64,000 bases of DNA, from contig NW_025407863.1 of assembly GCF_003324165.1 (NCBI RefSeq), positions 328,060-392,059 on the forward strand, written 5' to 3'. How positions within the stretch are numbered: position 1 is the first letter of the stretch; each line of letters starts with the position of its first letter. The translations under genes were made by a program, and so were the position numbers. Source of the DNA: Naegleria lovaniensis. Taxonomy: Eukaryota > Heterolobosea > Eutetramitea > Acrasida > Naegleriidae. The notes under the pieces were generated by a model that made no database searches, was not told where the DNA came from, and saw nothing but the letters and a program-made list of their open reading frames with translations. This document shows, in pieces, positions 43,601 through 54,718 of the stretch.

Positions 43601-46600
43601 ATCTGTTCTTGATGTTGAATTAACTTTTCCAATGTTTGAATTAAACGACGAAGAAGAATTGATGATTTGATTAGTACTTGAAGGTGAAGCTGGAGATGTT
43701 ACGATGCCATCTACACCTCCATTAATTGTTGAAATGACCACACCATCGTGAGAAACTATTGTAGTTGATACAGATGCATTGGTTGGCCAAGTTAACCCAG
43801 TAGTATTTTCTAAAGATGGTTGATTGCTGTTACTGTTTGTACAGTTCACAACTGAAATAGAAGGAGGAGTAATTCCATCTAATAGAGTTGTAAATTTGCA
43901 AAGAGTAATGACCAAGTTGTCAAAAACATGATGAAGATGATAAGTTGCAGCAACTCTAGCACTATCAAGAAATCCTCTAATTGCTAATTCTAATAAATGA
44001 ATATCATCTGAATTTTCTAAAATGATTGTTGTAGCCAATATCACATGTCCCCACATGCTCTGGAACATTTCCATGTCATAAATATAGGGAAGGAGATTGT
44101 CTTTTTCATTGGAAAATGAGGAAGGTTTTTGAATAAAATTACTTTCATAGTATTCCATTGATCTTCTTACAATAAGTTCGTTCCATACTGTTTCACTTTT
44201 GTATGAATCAATCAAACCTGTCACCACTTCAAATTCATTCGTCAAAACATAATGGAAAATTTTTTGAAGTTCGTCCTTTGGCATTTCTTGAAGTTCTTCA
44301 TGATAACCAACAGTCCTTATGAAACCCTCTAGATTCATTCTATTGTTTCTATTGTGATGATGGTGTAAATCAGTGTGAAGCATCATGATAGCTACAGCCA
44401 AAATCCATGCTTGTTCACCGTTTGCTAAATAAGGAACAGCAGGAACTGTACGACCACTACATGACATGTTTCTTTCTTTTGCAAAATTTGTGTTATTATC
44501 TCTGTAATAACATTCTCCTAAAAGTTTAACAATTCGTTCTACTTGTTGTCCCTCACCAGAAATTTTGCATCTATTAATGAAATACCTCATTGCTTCATCT
44601 ATTCTCATTCCATAAAAATCAAAGCCATCCATAAACTGTCTCATGACTTCAAGTGGTAATACATTCCGTAGAGGATCTTTTTTTGATTTGCTAAGGATAG
44701 GAATTAAGTAGTTATTCTCTGTTAGTGTGCTGTTATTTTCTGTGGATGCACATTCCTTAATCTTAATATCGACGATTGTGTTTGCTGGTGATGAAAAGCT
44801 GTTGAAATAATCGACGATCTTTTGCTTGTCTAGCCAAACATTATATTCGAGAAGGAAATTGGAAATTTTTTCGGCTGCACATTGTAATAAACTAACTGCC
44901 TCGTTCCAATCTACAGTTACAGAATTTTCATCCACACTATTTTCATTTCTAATGAAAGAGGTTAAATCTTTTGGAATAACGATATTATAAATTTGTAATA
45001 ATTGTGTTACTCCTTCCAAAGGGCTGCTATTAAATAGAGAGACAATTTCCATCATTCTATGTTTTTGTTTTTTGTGTAGCTTGATTTCAGATGTCATGTT
45101 ATTGACGACATGCATATCTAGAGATTGTCTAATATTTTGTTCTTGTTGCTCTTGACATCGTTCTGCCAAGCATCGTACAACACTTAATAGACCTTGCCAA
45201 GCTAAAACATGTAATGTATGCAAATTGGGATTGCCTTGAGAGGAAGAAGAAAGAGATACACTGCTTCCAAAGTTGTTTAAATTAGTTGAACCACCCTGAC
45301 CTAACTGAATGGTATTTCCAACTGTGCTAGTTTGAGTTGAAGGGCTTCCCGTCATGTTTCCAGTAACAGAGCTATTCAATCCAATATAGCTGTTGAGATA
45401 TAAATAAATGTGCTCAAAAAGATTGGGTACCGTATTTACATTGATATTGGCTTGATTCTTGTCAAAACATCCATAGCAATCATAATGACGATACAAGAAT
45501 GCAATCAAGTTGGAGTCTCTGCAAACTTCTACAAGATATTCTAAAATTAATTCTTGCAGTTCAAAAGGTAAAAATATTGAACTATTTCCCAAAATTGGTG
45601 AGTTAGAAAATTGACTCTTTTTTGAACTTGATCCATATTGTTGTTGAGAGGGAGGGAGGTGTTGAAGTAATGAAAGAAGAATAGCTGCAATTTGTTCGTG
45701 TAAAAAACTTCTAATGTTAGATAAACTGAACAAATAAGTAATTGAACACTTCAAAGCTGCTGAAAGAAGCATGAGATTATTTCCATAATTAGAGTGGGTA
45801 GGCTGGAGATTTCCTCCATTTGCCGCACCAAGAATGCTTGAAGTTATGGTAGAGCTTGAGCCAAGTCCAGATTGAGTACTTCCACTAAACATCATTTCAC
45901 CGTTTGATAAGAACAAAATTGTTTGATAAGAAATGTTCACATTTCGTAACAATGCTCGGCATAAGTGATTGCAGATCATACTTAATATATTCTTGTAACT
46001 GGAGAGCGTTAAACGATCTCCTAATAGCTCAATCACATGACAAGCCAGGTTAATGCCTAAATATCTTGTTCCAATACTATTCACTGTTGTTGATATGGAG
46101 TTGGTACTTGATCCTAATTTCATGGATGGCTGTGAAGTGTTATCCGACACAACAGACGACGTACTGTAAATGTCACACATTTCACAAATAAATTCAAAAA
46201 TTATTTCTCCCATTGTGGATGATTCATTGGGACATTCATTTAATCTTCGCAAAAACACAATTGTTACCATCTCATGAATTGCTAATTCAGCAGTTTTTCT
46301 CAAAGAATCTTTACACAGTTAAAATTAAATATTGTGCTTGGTTGACTTACCTGTGGAGGGACGTGTTTCTCTTCCAATCCTCAAGACGCTTTTTAAAATC
46401 TCCAAGATTGTTGACTCATCCAATAATTTTCCTGCCTCACTTTTGATACAACATAAAAATGTATTGATAATTTGGATGAGAACTGATTCAAGGAGAGATG
46501 TTTCTGAAGAAATAGATGCAATTGATCCTAAACCACTCCCCAATGAATGATCCAAAATAATTGGACCTCCTGATTCAGACAGAGATCCAGCATCTGTTGC

Positions 46601-47286
46601 ATTAAATTCAAATTGACATTGTTGTACGCTTGTTACTATTTCTTCAATAATCGTCTTTGAGTCTTCCGTGTTGTTGTTCGGAGTAGATTGTGATACTCCT
46701 GTTTCTTGGCAAAATTATTCACAAAAAAACAATGAGCGAAACAATAATTAGCAAGAAGGATGCAAACCTACCAATAAAACCTGGAAATTCCAAGAATTTT
46801 TGAAGTGATCGCAAAGCCATTGATGTGAGTCTGCCTTCTGTATCTTCGGATTTTATGATGGCAAAGAACGGTTGCAATATGTCCATTGTTGATAACGTTT
46901 GCCACGTCAAATTGCTGCTGATCCTCTCTCGTAAATTTCTCATTCCGATGAGGATTGAACTTTCATTTCCTACAGCTCCTTGTTGTCTTGTTATATTTTC
47001 ATATTGCTTGATTATTCATTTAGGTATTATTATTGTTGAATGTAATATTACGCATATGATGATGATTTGCATATGAATATTTTCATGTAAACCACATCGG
47101 GCACAATGTAATCCATTCATCAACTGTAAATAACGAATTGCTAGCAATCATCATCACACTTACAAATCTATATCGATTGGAAAATCTCATGGAATGTACA
47201 TTCCGCATGCCCAAAATGAGAGCATTCACCTCTCCCAACACGAGTTTTTGTAGTGGGAAATGTTGTTGTTGTGTACTGTTATTCAT
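40688..47286 (-). CDS. GBF1/GNOM-type Sec7 Arf guanine-nucleotide exchange factor
   Basis: Four minus-strand exons join in phase: 47164-47286, 46772-47006, 46351-46698 and 40688-46308, giving 2,108 residues. The introns are 157, 73 and 42 nt. The N-terminus (LVLGEVNALILGMR, FFAIIKSEDTEG, LRKTAELAIHEMV) matches the DCB/HUS region of GBF1-like proteins. The Sec7 domain lies around 44240-44950 (FDFYGMRIDEAMRYF, GEGQQVERIV, VAIMMLHTDLH). The catalytic glutamate finger is kept (codon 44552-44554), although the usual PGEAQ motif reads SGEGQ. Long helical HDS-like regions and Ser/Asn-rich linkers fill the rest. It should load GTP on Arf at Golgi/ER membranes to start COPI coat assembly. Confidence 0.88.
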
Positions 47287-47851
47287 TGTTATTGTTGTTG
47301 TGTTTGTACAAGTACAGAAACCAGACGGTGAGCACAATCACAACAGATCGGAAGATGATGAAGATAAAACAGCCTCCTGTGATTTTTTTTGCTTGCGTGG
47401 CCTTTGGATTGCAAAGATACGTATTTTGCGAGTGGTTTAACTTCGAGCCAAAATTCTCCAGCAAGTTTGTTGGTGTGTTGATTGCGTCTCGCCCCTGGTG
47501 TGTTTTGTTGTGAAGTCTTTTTAATTTTGTAAAGATTTTGTGAAATTAAGAGTGACACTCATTAATTCACCATAGAGTACGTTGGTGTGTTTGATTTGAT
47601 AGATGGAACTTCAACCGTTGTGTTGTTGCAATCTTGGGCTAACAACAGTCGCTCTTGCAAAGAGATTCGTACATCTTTCCAAATACCTTCAATTTTCAAG
47701 GGACCTCCTTCTGTGAATGATTCATGTATAAAGAACAATTTTTAGCCAACAATGCTGCCTCACACACGTTCAAATTGGAACTAGTAAATTTTGAAATGAC
47801 AAGTGAATCAATTTAAATCCGTTTGCAACTTTCATTAAACTTTTGAAAAAA
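47287..47851. other. Divergent promoter region
   Basis: About 565 bp between the ArfGEF start and the F-box gene start. Several overlapping short frames on both strands have no family features. Confidence 0.35.
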
Positions 47852-50458
47852 ATGTTCACAACACATCCTCCATTCGATTACTCGCTCGACAACTTACCAG
47901 AAGAAATTTTAGCTCATGTATGCAGCTTCTTGCTCGGGACGGTGATATTACCAGACAATCATCACGACGAAGAAAATGCCATCCCCATGCTGAATACCAC
48001 CGATCAGGATCGATATTTTGCAGTGGATACTTTAGAGTATATTGGCTTCTCACATTACAATGATGTTAAAACCAAGAATTCTTTTTTAAATTTAAATGAT
48101 CTCGAGTTGGCTCATCGATTGATTCCGATAAGTGGTGTCAACAAAAAACTCCGTAACAAAATTAGACAAAACATGTTTTTGCAATATCATATACGAGCCT
48201 ACACTGCAAATATGCTCAAATTCGTTATGTGTGGAAATGATCAACAAAAATCCTCCTTTGGTCTTCCTGTGCTTGAAGTTCCATATGACCATCAGTATTT
48301 TTCATCGGTGCTCGATGTAGAGTCTTCTCAAATCTTTTCAAATACTTCAACCTTTGTGAAACCAAAAAAACGTTCAAATATGTATTGCTATTCTTTGGAG
48401 CTCGAGGTAGCCAAAGCATTCATTCATTTTATGAAGTGTGTTTTTGGAGAAGATAATTGTAGGGTAATGGTGAAAAAGTTGGTTATTCCATGTATTCATG
48501 AGAAAATATTTTTTGAAATGTTGGGTCTTTTTATTGATGAGTTTCCATGTGTTGAACACTTGATCATTGTAGAGAAAATTAGATTTAGTGACTGTTTACG
48601 ATTTCAAGCTGAGATCAAGAAGGAGTTTGATCTTTCTTTGGCCAAAATCTCTCTACCAAAGTTGAAAAATTTAAAGAGTCTGGTAATAGAAGGATCAAAA
48701 ATTTCTCAATTCATTCGAGATATTCTCTTAGATTGGGGAAAAGATACAATTGAACATTTTACTGTTGATTCTGAGCTCACTGTAGAACAAGTGAGACATA
48801 TTTTCTCTTCATGTTCTCAGTTAAAGACGTTTGGATGTTTTGGAATGGACATTCATGCATCGGGGTTTTCAAAGAAAAAGTGTCGTGCATTTATTAACTA
48901 TTTTGAAGATCATTTTACAAAGATTAGAAAGTATCACTGTAATGTCTTTCATTCAGGAACCTTTTTTCATGATTTTTTCTCAAAGAATGCAATGTTCAAC
49001 TTAGCCAACACCATTCAAGAATTATGTATATCTGCACAACATGGTAACTTTATTCTCACAGAAGATTTTCATTTTCCAAACTTAACGAGCCTGGTGATCA
49101 AACATTGCAACAGCTTGATTTTGGATGGTGTTGAATTGCCAAACCTTAGACGATTAATTTCAAGTTCTACCATATCAGTTACGGAAAAGCAAAAACCACT
49201 TACAACGTTAGAACATGTTTGCCTTCAAGATTTTCCATTGAAACAGCTTTGTATGAACACCCATCTACAAAGCTGTCACTTTTTCCAATATGCAACTATT
49301 ACGTTATCAGATAATTCTTCTATTCATTCTATTAGAACTCTCCATTGTACGGATATTTCAATTGATAATCTTTCCAATCTCAAGAATTTGAAACTTTGTG
49401 GAAACACTCAGAAGTTAGTGATCAAAAATCAGGAGCGCATAGAAAATATAAGTCTCGGACCTTATGGCCAAACAATTACATATCTAAATATTGAACTCAA
49501 GGAATGTGATACTTTTGAGATTGGATATTTGGATTTACTAATAGAAAGGTTTTACATTAGCAAAATTGGAACGTTGCATTTCCAATTTTCGACAAAACTC
49601 TTTTCGCTTCTCTCGCAAACGAATTTTAAAGGATCAACTGTTAAGATTCTCAAAATTTATAGTATTGACGCAGAAATTATGCAGGAAAGTGTGAGAAGTA
49701 ATTTTATGAGATTTCTTTCATTATTGGTGATCACAGAAAGCGTAGAGTTGGAAGTGAATAATATTTCCAACTTTACTTCATATCATGGAAAAGCTGTTTT
49801 TCCAGCGAGTGATCATTTAGAGATTGATATTAATGAATTCCTCAACAAGCAACAATTCTGGACTCCAATTGAAGACACTCCACAAATTTTTGATTGTTAT
49901 TCGGACCAAGTATCTTCACTTTGTTTTTTACTCGGTTCAAATGCGTATAATATTGCACACTGTCAACACTTGACGTCATTGGAAATAGAGAGAACACATT
50001 ACGCAACTGGATTCAGTGATCATTGTTTTATCAAATGGTCATCCATGCCTCTATTAACACGCTTGGTATTGAATAGAATTACTTTGATGAACCATTCCTC
50101 TTTTTACCATGACCGTCTACAAGGAGACATTATTACTCTTGGAGCGGTGCAAGATATTGATACAAGTAACTGTTTTGTTGATGAGTTAAATCTTGACACC
50201 TTTCCACTGTTAGAATATTTAGAAATTAGTAATTGTGAAAAATGCAAAGTTGTGGCAACCAAACATCTTTCCAACTTGGTATTTATGAAAATTACCACTG
50301 TTGGAAATCTATTTCTACATTTGCCTTCAACCTTAAGTGCTCCTAAATTGAAAACTTTGCTCGTTACCAATATTGAGAATTGGGAAGATGAATCGTGTGT
50401 TGAACTGACAAGGTGCAATAGTAAGAATATGATCGTACATCAAGTACACAAGTGTTAG
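47852..50458 (+). CDS. F-box protein with leucine-rich-repeat-like region
   Basis: The ATG at 47852 follows a run of A and is preferred over the upstream TTG, giving 868 residues. An F-box-like segment lies near residues 12-40 (LDNLPEEILAHVCSFLL); F-boxes recruit Skp1 in SCF ubiquitin ligases. The rest has irregular Leu/Ile-rich repeats (LPKLKNLKSLVIEGSKI, LSNLKNLKLCG, FPLLEYLEISNCEK), typical of a substrate-binding LRR surface. No transmembrane segment is seen. A large F-box/LRR family is plausible in amoebae; the target is unknown. Confidence 0.7.
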   Translation: MFTTHPPFDYSLDNLPEEILAHVCSFLLGTVILPDNHHDEENAIPMLNTTDQDRYFAVDTLEYIGFSHYNDVKTKNSFLNLNDLELAHRLIPISGVNKKLRNKIRQNMFLQYHIRAYTANMLKFVMCGNDQQKSSFGLPVLEVPYDHQYFSSVLDVESSQIFSNTSTFVKPKKRSNMYCYSLELEVAKAFIHFMKCVFGEDNCRVMVKKLVIPCIHEKIFFEMLGLFIDEFPCVEHLIIVEKIRFSDCLRFQAEIKKEFDLSLAKISLPKLKNLKSLVIEGSKISQFIRDILLDWGKDTIEHFTVDSELTVEQVRHIFSSCSQLKTFGCFGMDIHASGFSKKKCRAFINYFEDHFTKIRKYHCNVFHSGTFFHDFFSKNAMFNLANTIQELCISAQHGNFILTEDFHFPNLTSLVIKHCNSLILDGVELPNLRRLISSSTISVTEKQKPLTTLEHVCLQDFPLKQLCMNTHLQSCHFFQYATITLSDNSSIHSIRTLHCTDISIDNLSNLKNLKLCGNTQKLVIKNQERIENISLGPYGQTITYLNIELKECDTFEIGYLDLLIERFYISKIGTLHFQFSTKLFSLLSQTNFKGSTVKILKIYSIDAEIMQESVRSNFMRFLSLLVITESVELEVNNISNFTSYHGKAVFPASDHLEIDINEFLNKQQFWTPIEDTPQIFDCYSDQVSSLCFLLGSNAYNIAHCQHLTSLEIERTHYATGFSDHCFIKWSSMPLLTRLVLNRITLMNHSSFYHDRLQGDIITLGAVQDIDTSNCFVDELNLDTFPLLEYLEISNCEKCKVVATKHLSNLVFMKITTVGNLFLHLPSTLSAPKLKTLLVTNIENWEDESCVELTRCNSKNMIVHQVHKC

Positions 50459-50619
50459 AATAAGTATTTCTCTTGGTAAACTTACTAACAACAAATTACT
50501 AGTGATTTGCCGGGCATGAGCAGCAAATCGGTGCATGTTCGGGAGATTCGAACCAACCATCATTCCAGTTAGTAAATTTTCGCATTTCCACACTGGAATC
50601 GAGGTGCGAGTAGGATCAT

Positions 50620-51888
50620 TTGCCGCAACTACAGAGAACAAACGCATGCGGCAAGATCATGAAAAAGAATAGTATTAACCAACATGTTAGTAGTAGTACC
50701 AAGACCCTCCGTCGCACTAAGGTCACTAGCAACGAGGTGTTTATTTCAGATGAACAAAATCGAATCAATAAGATTTTGACAAATGGAACATGGTTGACAG
50801 TGGTGGGACAACCCTCTGGAAGTTTGAATGGATTTGGAGGAGATGGTTATCCTTCTAATTGGCTTCAAGTGTTAATTAGTCATCCTCAATCGGTTCATTT
50901 ATTGGAATCCTCATTTCCATGGTTGCAAAATATGTTATTTGTGGATGCAGGTAATTATAGAGTTCGAAAAGTTCACAATGGAATTATTTCCACAGTAGCT
51001 GATAACGGTATCTATCCATTATCTGAGGACGATGTAAAGAATGGAGTTCCTGCTGTGAATACTTCTTTCAGTAGTCCCTTATCGGTCTTTGAAAGGCAAA
51101 ATGAAATTTATATTTCTGACACATTTGAAGGAATTCGGAAAGTACTTGTGAATGGAACCATTGTTGCAGTATGTCCAAAATACAGACCTGAATGCACTGT
51201 TGGTTATAACGGTGGACTTTGGGTTGCATCGAATGGCGATGTCTTTTTTGAAGGTAGAGGACAAATCAACAAACTTGATGTGGCAACTAGAGTGGTACAT
51301 GTTTTGGTAAAGACTGGCCCAACCTCTGGAAGTCAAGGACAATATGGATCTGCTGCAGATCAATTCTCAGCCCATTTATGTTCACATGGCTCAAGGAGGT
51401 GGAGTTGGTGCTTTACTCTACATTGCAACTCTGAATGATTTTGTAAAGGTTTCATACGAGGATGGAAAAGTTTCTCAAGCAGTTCCGGGCATGGAGTATC
51501 CTCCTCCTTCGTCCATGTTCGTGACTTCGCAAGGAGAGGTTTACATGACTGTGCATCACACTATTCAAAAATTTAACAACAAGACTGGTCAATATACAAT
51601 CATCAAAGATGAACAAATCCGAGGTTGTTGGGGGAAGTGGTTGCCAAGTCCAAGTGCAAAGTTGCTCTCCAAAGCTTCAGCTGCTCGTACAGGCCTCAAA
51701 CAGATGATTACTCTACTGAAACAAGAAACTACAATCAAACAATAGTTGGTACTTGTAGAGGTGCATGTTTTGGAGTGTTGGTTATGCTTGTACCAGCTGA
51801 ACCTCTGTGTTCAACGAGAAATCGTTTGTCGAATGTGCTTGCCGAAATTTTCGGCGGGAAAACGAAAACTCGCCGACATTTTCAGTGA
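50620..51888 (+). pseudogene. Decayed NHL-repeat protein fragment with frameshifts
   Basis: The first frame (50620-51438) encodes NHL-like beta-propeller motifs: EVFISDEQNRINKIL, MLFVDAGNYRVRKVHNG, EIYISDTFEGIRKVL. The same similarity continues from about 51344 in a second frame (ALLYIATLNDFVKVSYEDGK, EVYMTVHHTIQKFN). A third frame takes over near 51625. Two shifts without splice signals, no good start and a short total length suggest a broken gene related to NHL-repeat proteins, such as the intact relative on the other strand. A real gene with sequence errors is an alternative. Confidence 0.55.
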
Positions 51889-52353
51889 GAACTCGCGGTG
51901 ACAAAAACTTCCATGATGAGGTCAATAGAAATATCAGCTGAAATAAGGTTTTGGTTTTAATATTCACAGATGGAGCATCAAAACCATGCTTCAATTTAAT
52001 GGAAAAGTAGTTACGCAATTAGGTGTAAACGTTCAGATATTTCTTCAAAGGCAAGTTAATCAACAAGATGGAGACAATTCAAAAAGAATTTTACATTCTG
52101 ATTGGTATTCGAACTTGGGTTGAAATAAGGTGTACTTTTTACATCGACCTTATTTCAACCCTTCATGTTTCAGCTTGATGTACGAACACCTATAGAATTG
52201 CCTTCTGTGACGACCAGACAAGTTGTGATAACAACTGATTTGATCACAGTTGGTGCTTGCTTGCTTCACACTATGGAATATATAACATTTTCTATATATA
52301 TAATATATATACAAGTTAACTTTTTAGTGGAGCCGAGATGTCAGAGCTAATAA
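51889..52353. other. Intergenic region with a perfect inverted repeat
   Basis: About 465 bp between two NHL-type loci. It contains the inverted repeat listed separately and an AT dinucleotide tract near 52290-52312. No gene is supported. Confidence 0.4.
52117..52161. repeat. 15-bp perfect inverted repeat with 15-nt loop
   Basis: The arm GGGTTGAAATAAGGT (52117-52131) is followed by a 15-nt spacer and its exact complement ACCTTATTTCAACCC (52147-52161). A related TGAAATAAGG occurs near 51940. It can form a stable hairpin; a role in 3'-end formation or as a foldback relic is possible but not shown. Confidence 0.75.
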
Positions 52354-54392
52354 TTACAAGTTTTCAAACTCTCTCAACAATTTGAGTGAAAGAGAAGCAG
52401 GTAATTGATCAAGATCAGAATTTTCTTTGAATAATTCATGTCTGTGATTCACTCCAAAATCAATCATGATTTGAATCACTTCTGAAAATAAATCATTTTC
52501 AAAATCCAATGAATTGGCAATTTCAAAATAATTATTGCAATCAATTTGAATGGATTTGAATGCAAGAGAAACTAATTCTGACATTTCATTTGCTGAAGCT
52601 GTTAAAATGAGTGAAATGGCATGTTCTGGTTCAATCTGCTCCAATTGATCATAACAATATTTGACAATATATTCCAAATTCATTGCATCTTCAGGTGTGG
52701 AAGGAATGAGTGTCAAAATTTCATCTTTTTCATCATATTTCAGATCTTCCAATTCATATCCACTGTTGAACATGGCTTCAAAAAGTTTTCCACGAGAACT
52801 CAATATGGTTCGATGACCATAAATAAATGAATGGTCGTTCTTATGAGAGAGTTTGATTCGAATGTCACTCGTACGTTTGTCATTCCACAATGACTTGATC
52901 ATTTCGTTTGGTGATATTGTATTTTCAGTTGACTCTTCAAGAACGATGGGAGATATCTTTGTAATTGAACTTTTTTCAAGAATTTCAACATTGTAAGGAA
53001 TGAGTCTTGGGTCTGTCATAATATTCAATCCTTCCCTTAATTTGATTTGAATAAATTCCAAACAATATTTCTTCAACTTAGTCATGATGGAATGAGAGGG
53101 TTGTTTTGTCAAGTGTTGTTCAATCATCAATAACGTATCAATGACATGATCAGAAGTCATGTGTTTCTTCAATAATATCGAAATTAAATAGTTTTTCAAT
53201 TCCATGAATTCACCGTGAGCAAGACCCAAAATGTACAAGTATTCAATAATTTCAGAAATCATTATAGGTTCCACAATCGTATCTGGATCATATAAAACAA
53301 AATCAATGACATTTTGAATCAATTCAAGTTCACGACAAGACATGTCAGAAAGTAAATTCAAATCTTTCAAAATGGTGGAATGAAAATGAGGACAAAGTTT
53401 TTCAAAAAGTGGTTGAAAAACAATGAGTTTGGTGTTGGGAATCATGTCTCTTTCATGCTTCGAAATGTGTGAAATGAAAGGAGAGAAATGTGAAAGGGAT
53501 GGTTGATAGGGGCTATCTCCATTATATCCTCGAGTTCCATTTCCTGCAATGGTTGTGATCATTCCATTCTTCATTATTTTTCTAATTCTATGATTCTTGG
53601 TGTCTGCAATATAAACTTCATCATTGGATGAAACAAAAACACTGTATGGATAATTGAGTTGTGCATTTGTTCCCAATTGATTGTCTCCATTGTATCCTTC
53701 AATTCCAGTTCCTGCAATGGTTGTGATCATTCCATTCTTCATTATTTTTCTAATTCTATTGTTATAGTTTGCAATATAAACTTCATCATTGGATAAAACA
53801 AAAACACTGTATGGTTCTTTGAGTTGTGCATTTGTTGCCAATTGATTGTCTCCATTGTATCCTTCAATTCCATTTCCTGCAATGGTTGTGATCATTCCAT
53901 TTTTCATTATTTTTCTAATTCTATGATTCGAGGTATCTGCAATATAAACTTCATCATTGGATGAAACAAAAACACTCTTTGGCCAATTCAGCTGTGCGTT
54001 TGTTGCCAATTGATTGTCTCCATTATATCCTCCAGTTCCATTTCCTGCAATGGTTGTGATCATTCCATTTTTCATAACTTTTCTAATTCTATGATTAAAG
54101 GTATCTGCAATGTAAACTTCATCATTGGATGAAACAAAAACACTCTTTGGACAATTCAGCTGTGCGTTTGTTGCCAATTGATTGTCTCCATTATATCCTC
54201 AGTTCCATTTCCTGCAATGGTTGTGATCATTCCATTCGTCATAACTTTTCTAATTCTATGATTCAAAGTATCTGCAATGTAAACTTCATCATTGGATGAA
54301 ACAAAAACACTCTCTGGACGATAGAGTTGTGCATGGATTGCCATCATTTGCGATTTAGATGCTTCCGATGATGATTGAAGAGAGAGAGCCAT
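52354..54392 (-). CDS. NHL-repeat/BTB domain protein, one-base frameshift in first repeat
   Basis: The likely start is ATG at 54392 after a run of A (MALSLQSSSEAS). Five nearly identical NHL repeats (SVFVSSNDEVYIADT...HRIRK..NGMITTIAG) span 53500-54350. The phase breaks in the first repeat near 54200: repeat spacing is 168, 165 and 168 nt between later copies but 167 nt here, and ACTGAGG replaces ACTGGAGG. After the propeller come a helical BTB/BACK-like region and a clear BTB domain (about 52690-52890; TSDIRIKLSHKNDHSFIYGHR is its core), then a helical tail. BTB proteins often recruit Cul3. The frame is 607 residues downstream of the break. The break could be a recent mutation or a sequence error. 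Confidence 0.72.
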
Positions 54393-54718
54393 TTTTTTGT
54401 CGTTACGAAAAACATGCAACCAGAGTCTTTGAAAGAATGAAAAACACTCAAGTCTTGCGAGGTTACAACATTCATTTTCGACTTTTCTTTTCGAGACTAG
54501 TTGCGACAAGTTCTTGTAACCTTGCTTTTTCGAACTTTTCAAGACTCATTGTCACACATTTTTCGCAATTCATATCGTTTTTTTCCATTCTTCGGTGGCC
54601 ATGAAATTTTAACAACAAACGTCTTTTTGTTTTTCATACTATTCATGAATTGAAACAGCTGTGTTTGGTTTCATTTGGTAATAACATGTTTTTTCTTTCG
54701 GTTCTGACTATAATCCAT
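54393..54718. other. Unique spacer before the repeat block
   Basis: About 326 bp between the NHL-BTB start and the first repeat copy, probably with the NHL-BTB promoter. No gene is supported. Confidence 0.35.

Noticed and set aside
50541-50554. tRNA-like T-arm (minus strand GGTTCGAATCTCCC)
   Set aside because: The five-base stem does not pair properly and no D-arm, anticodon arm or acceptor stem is found around it.
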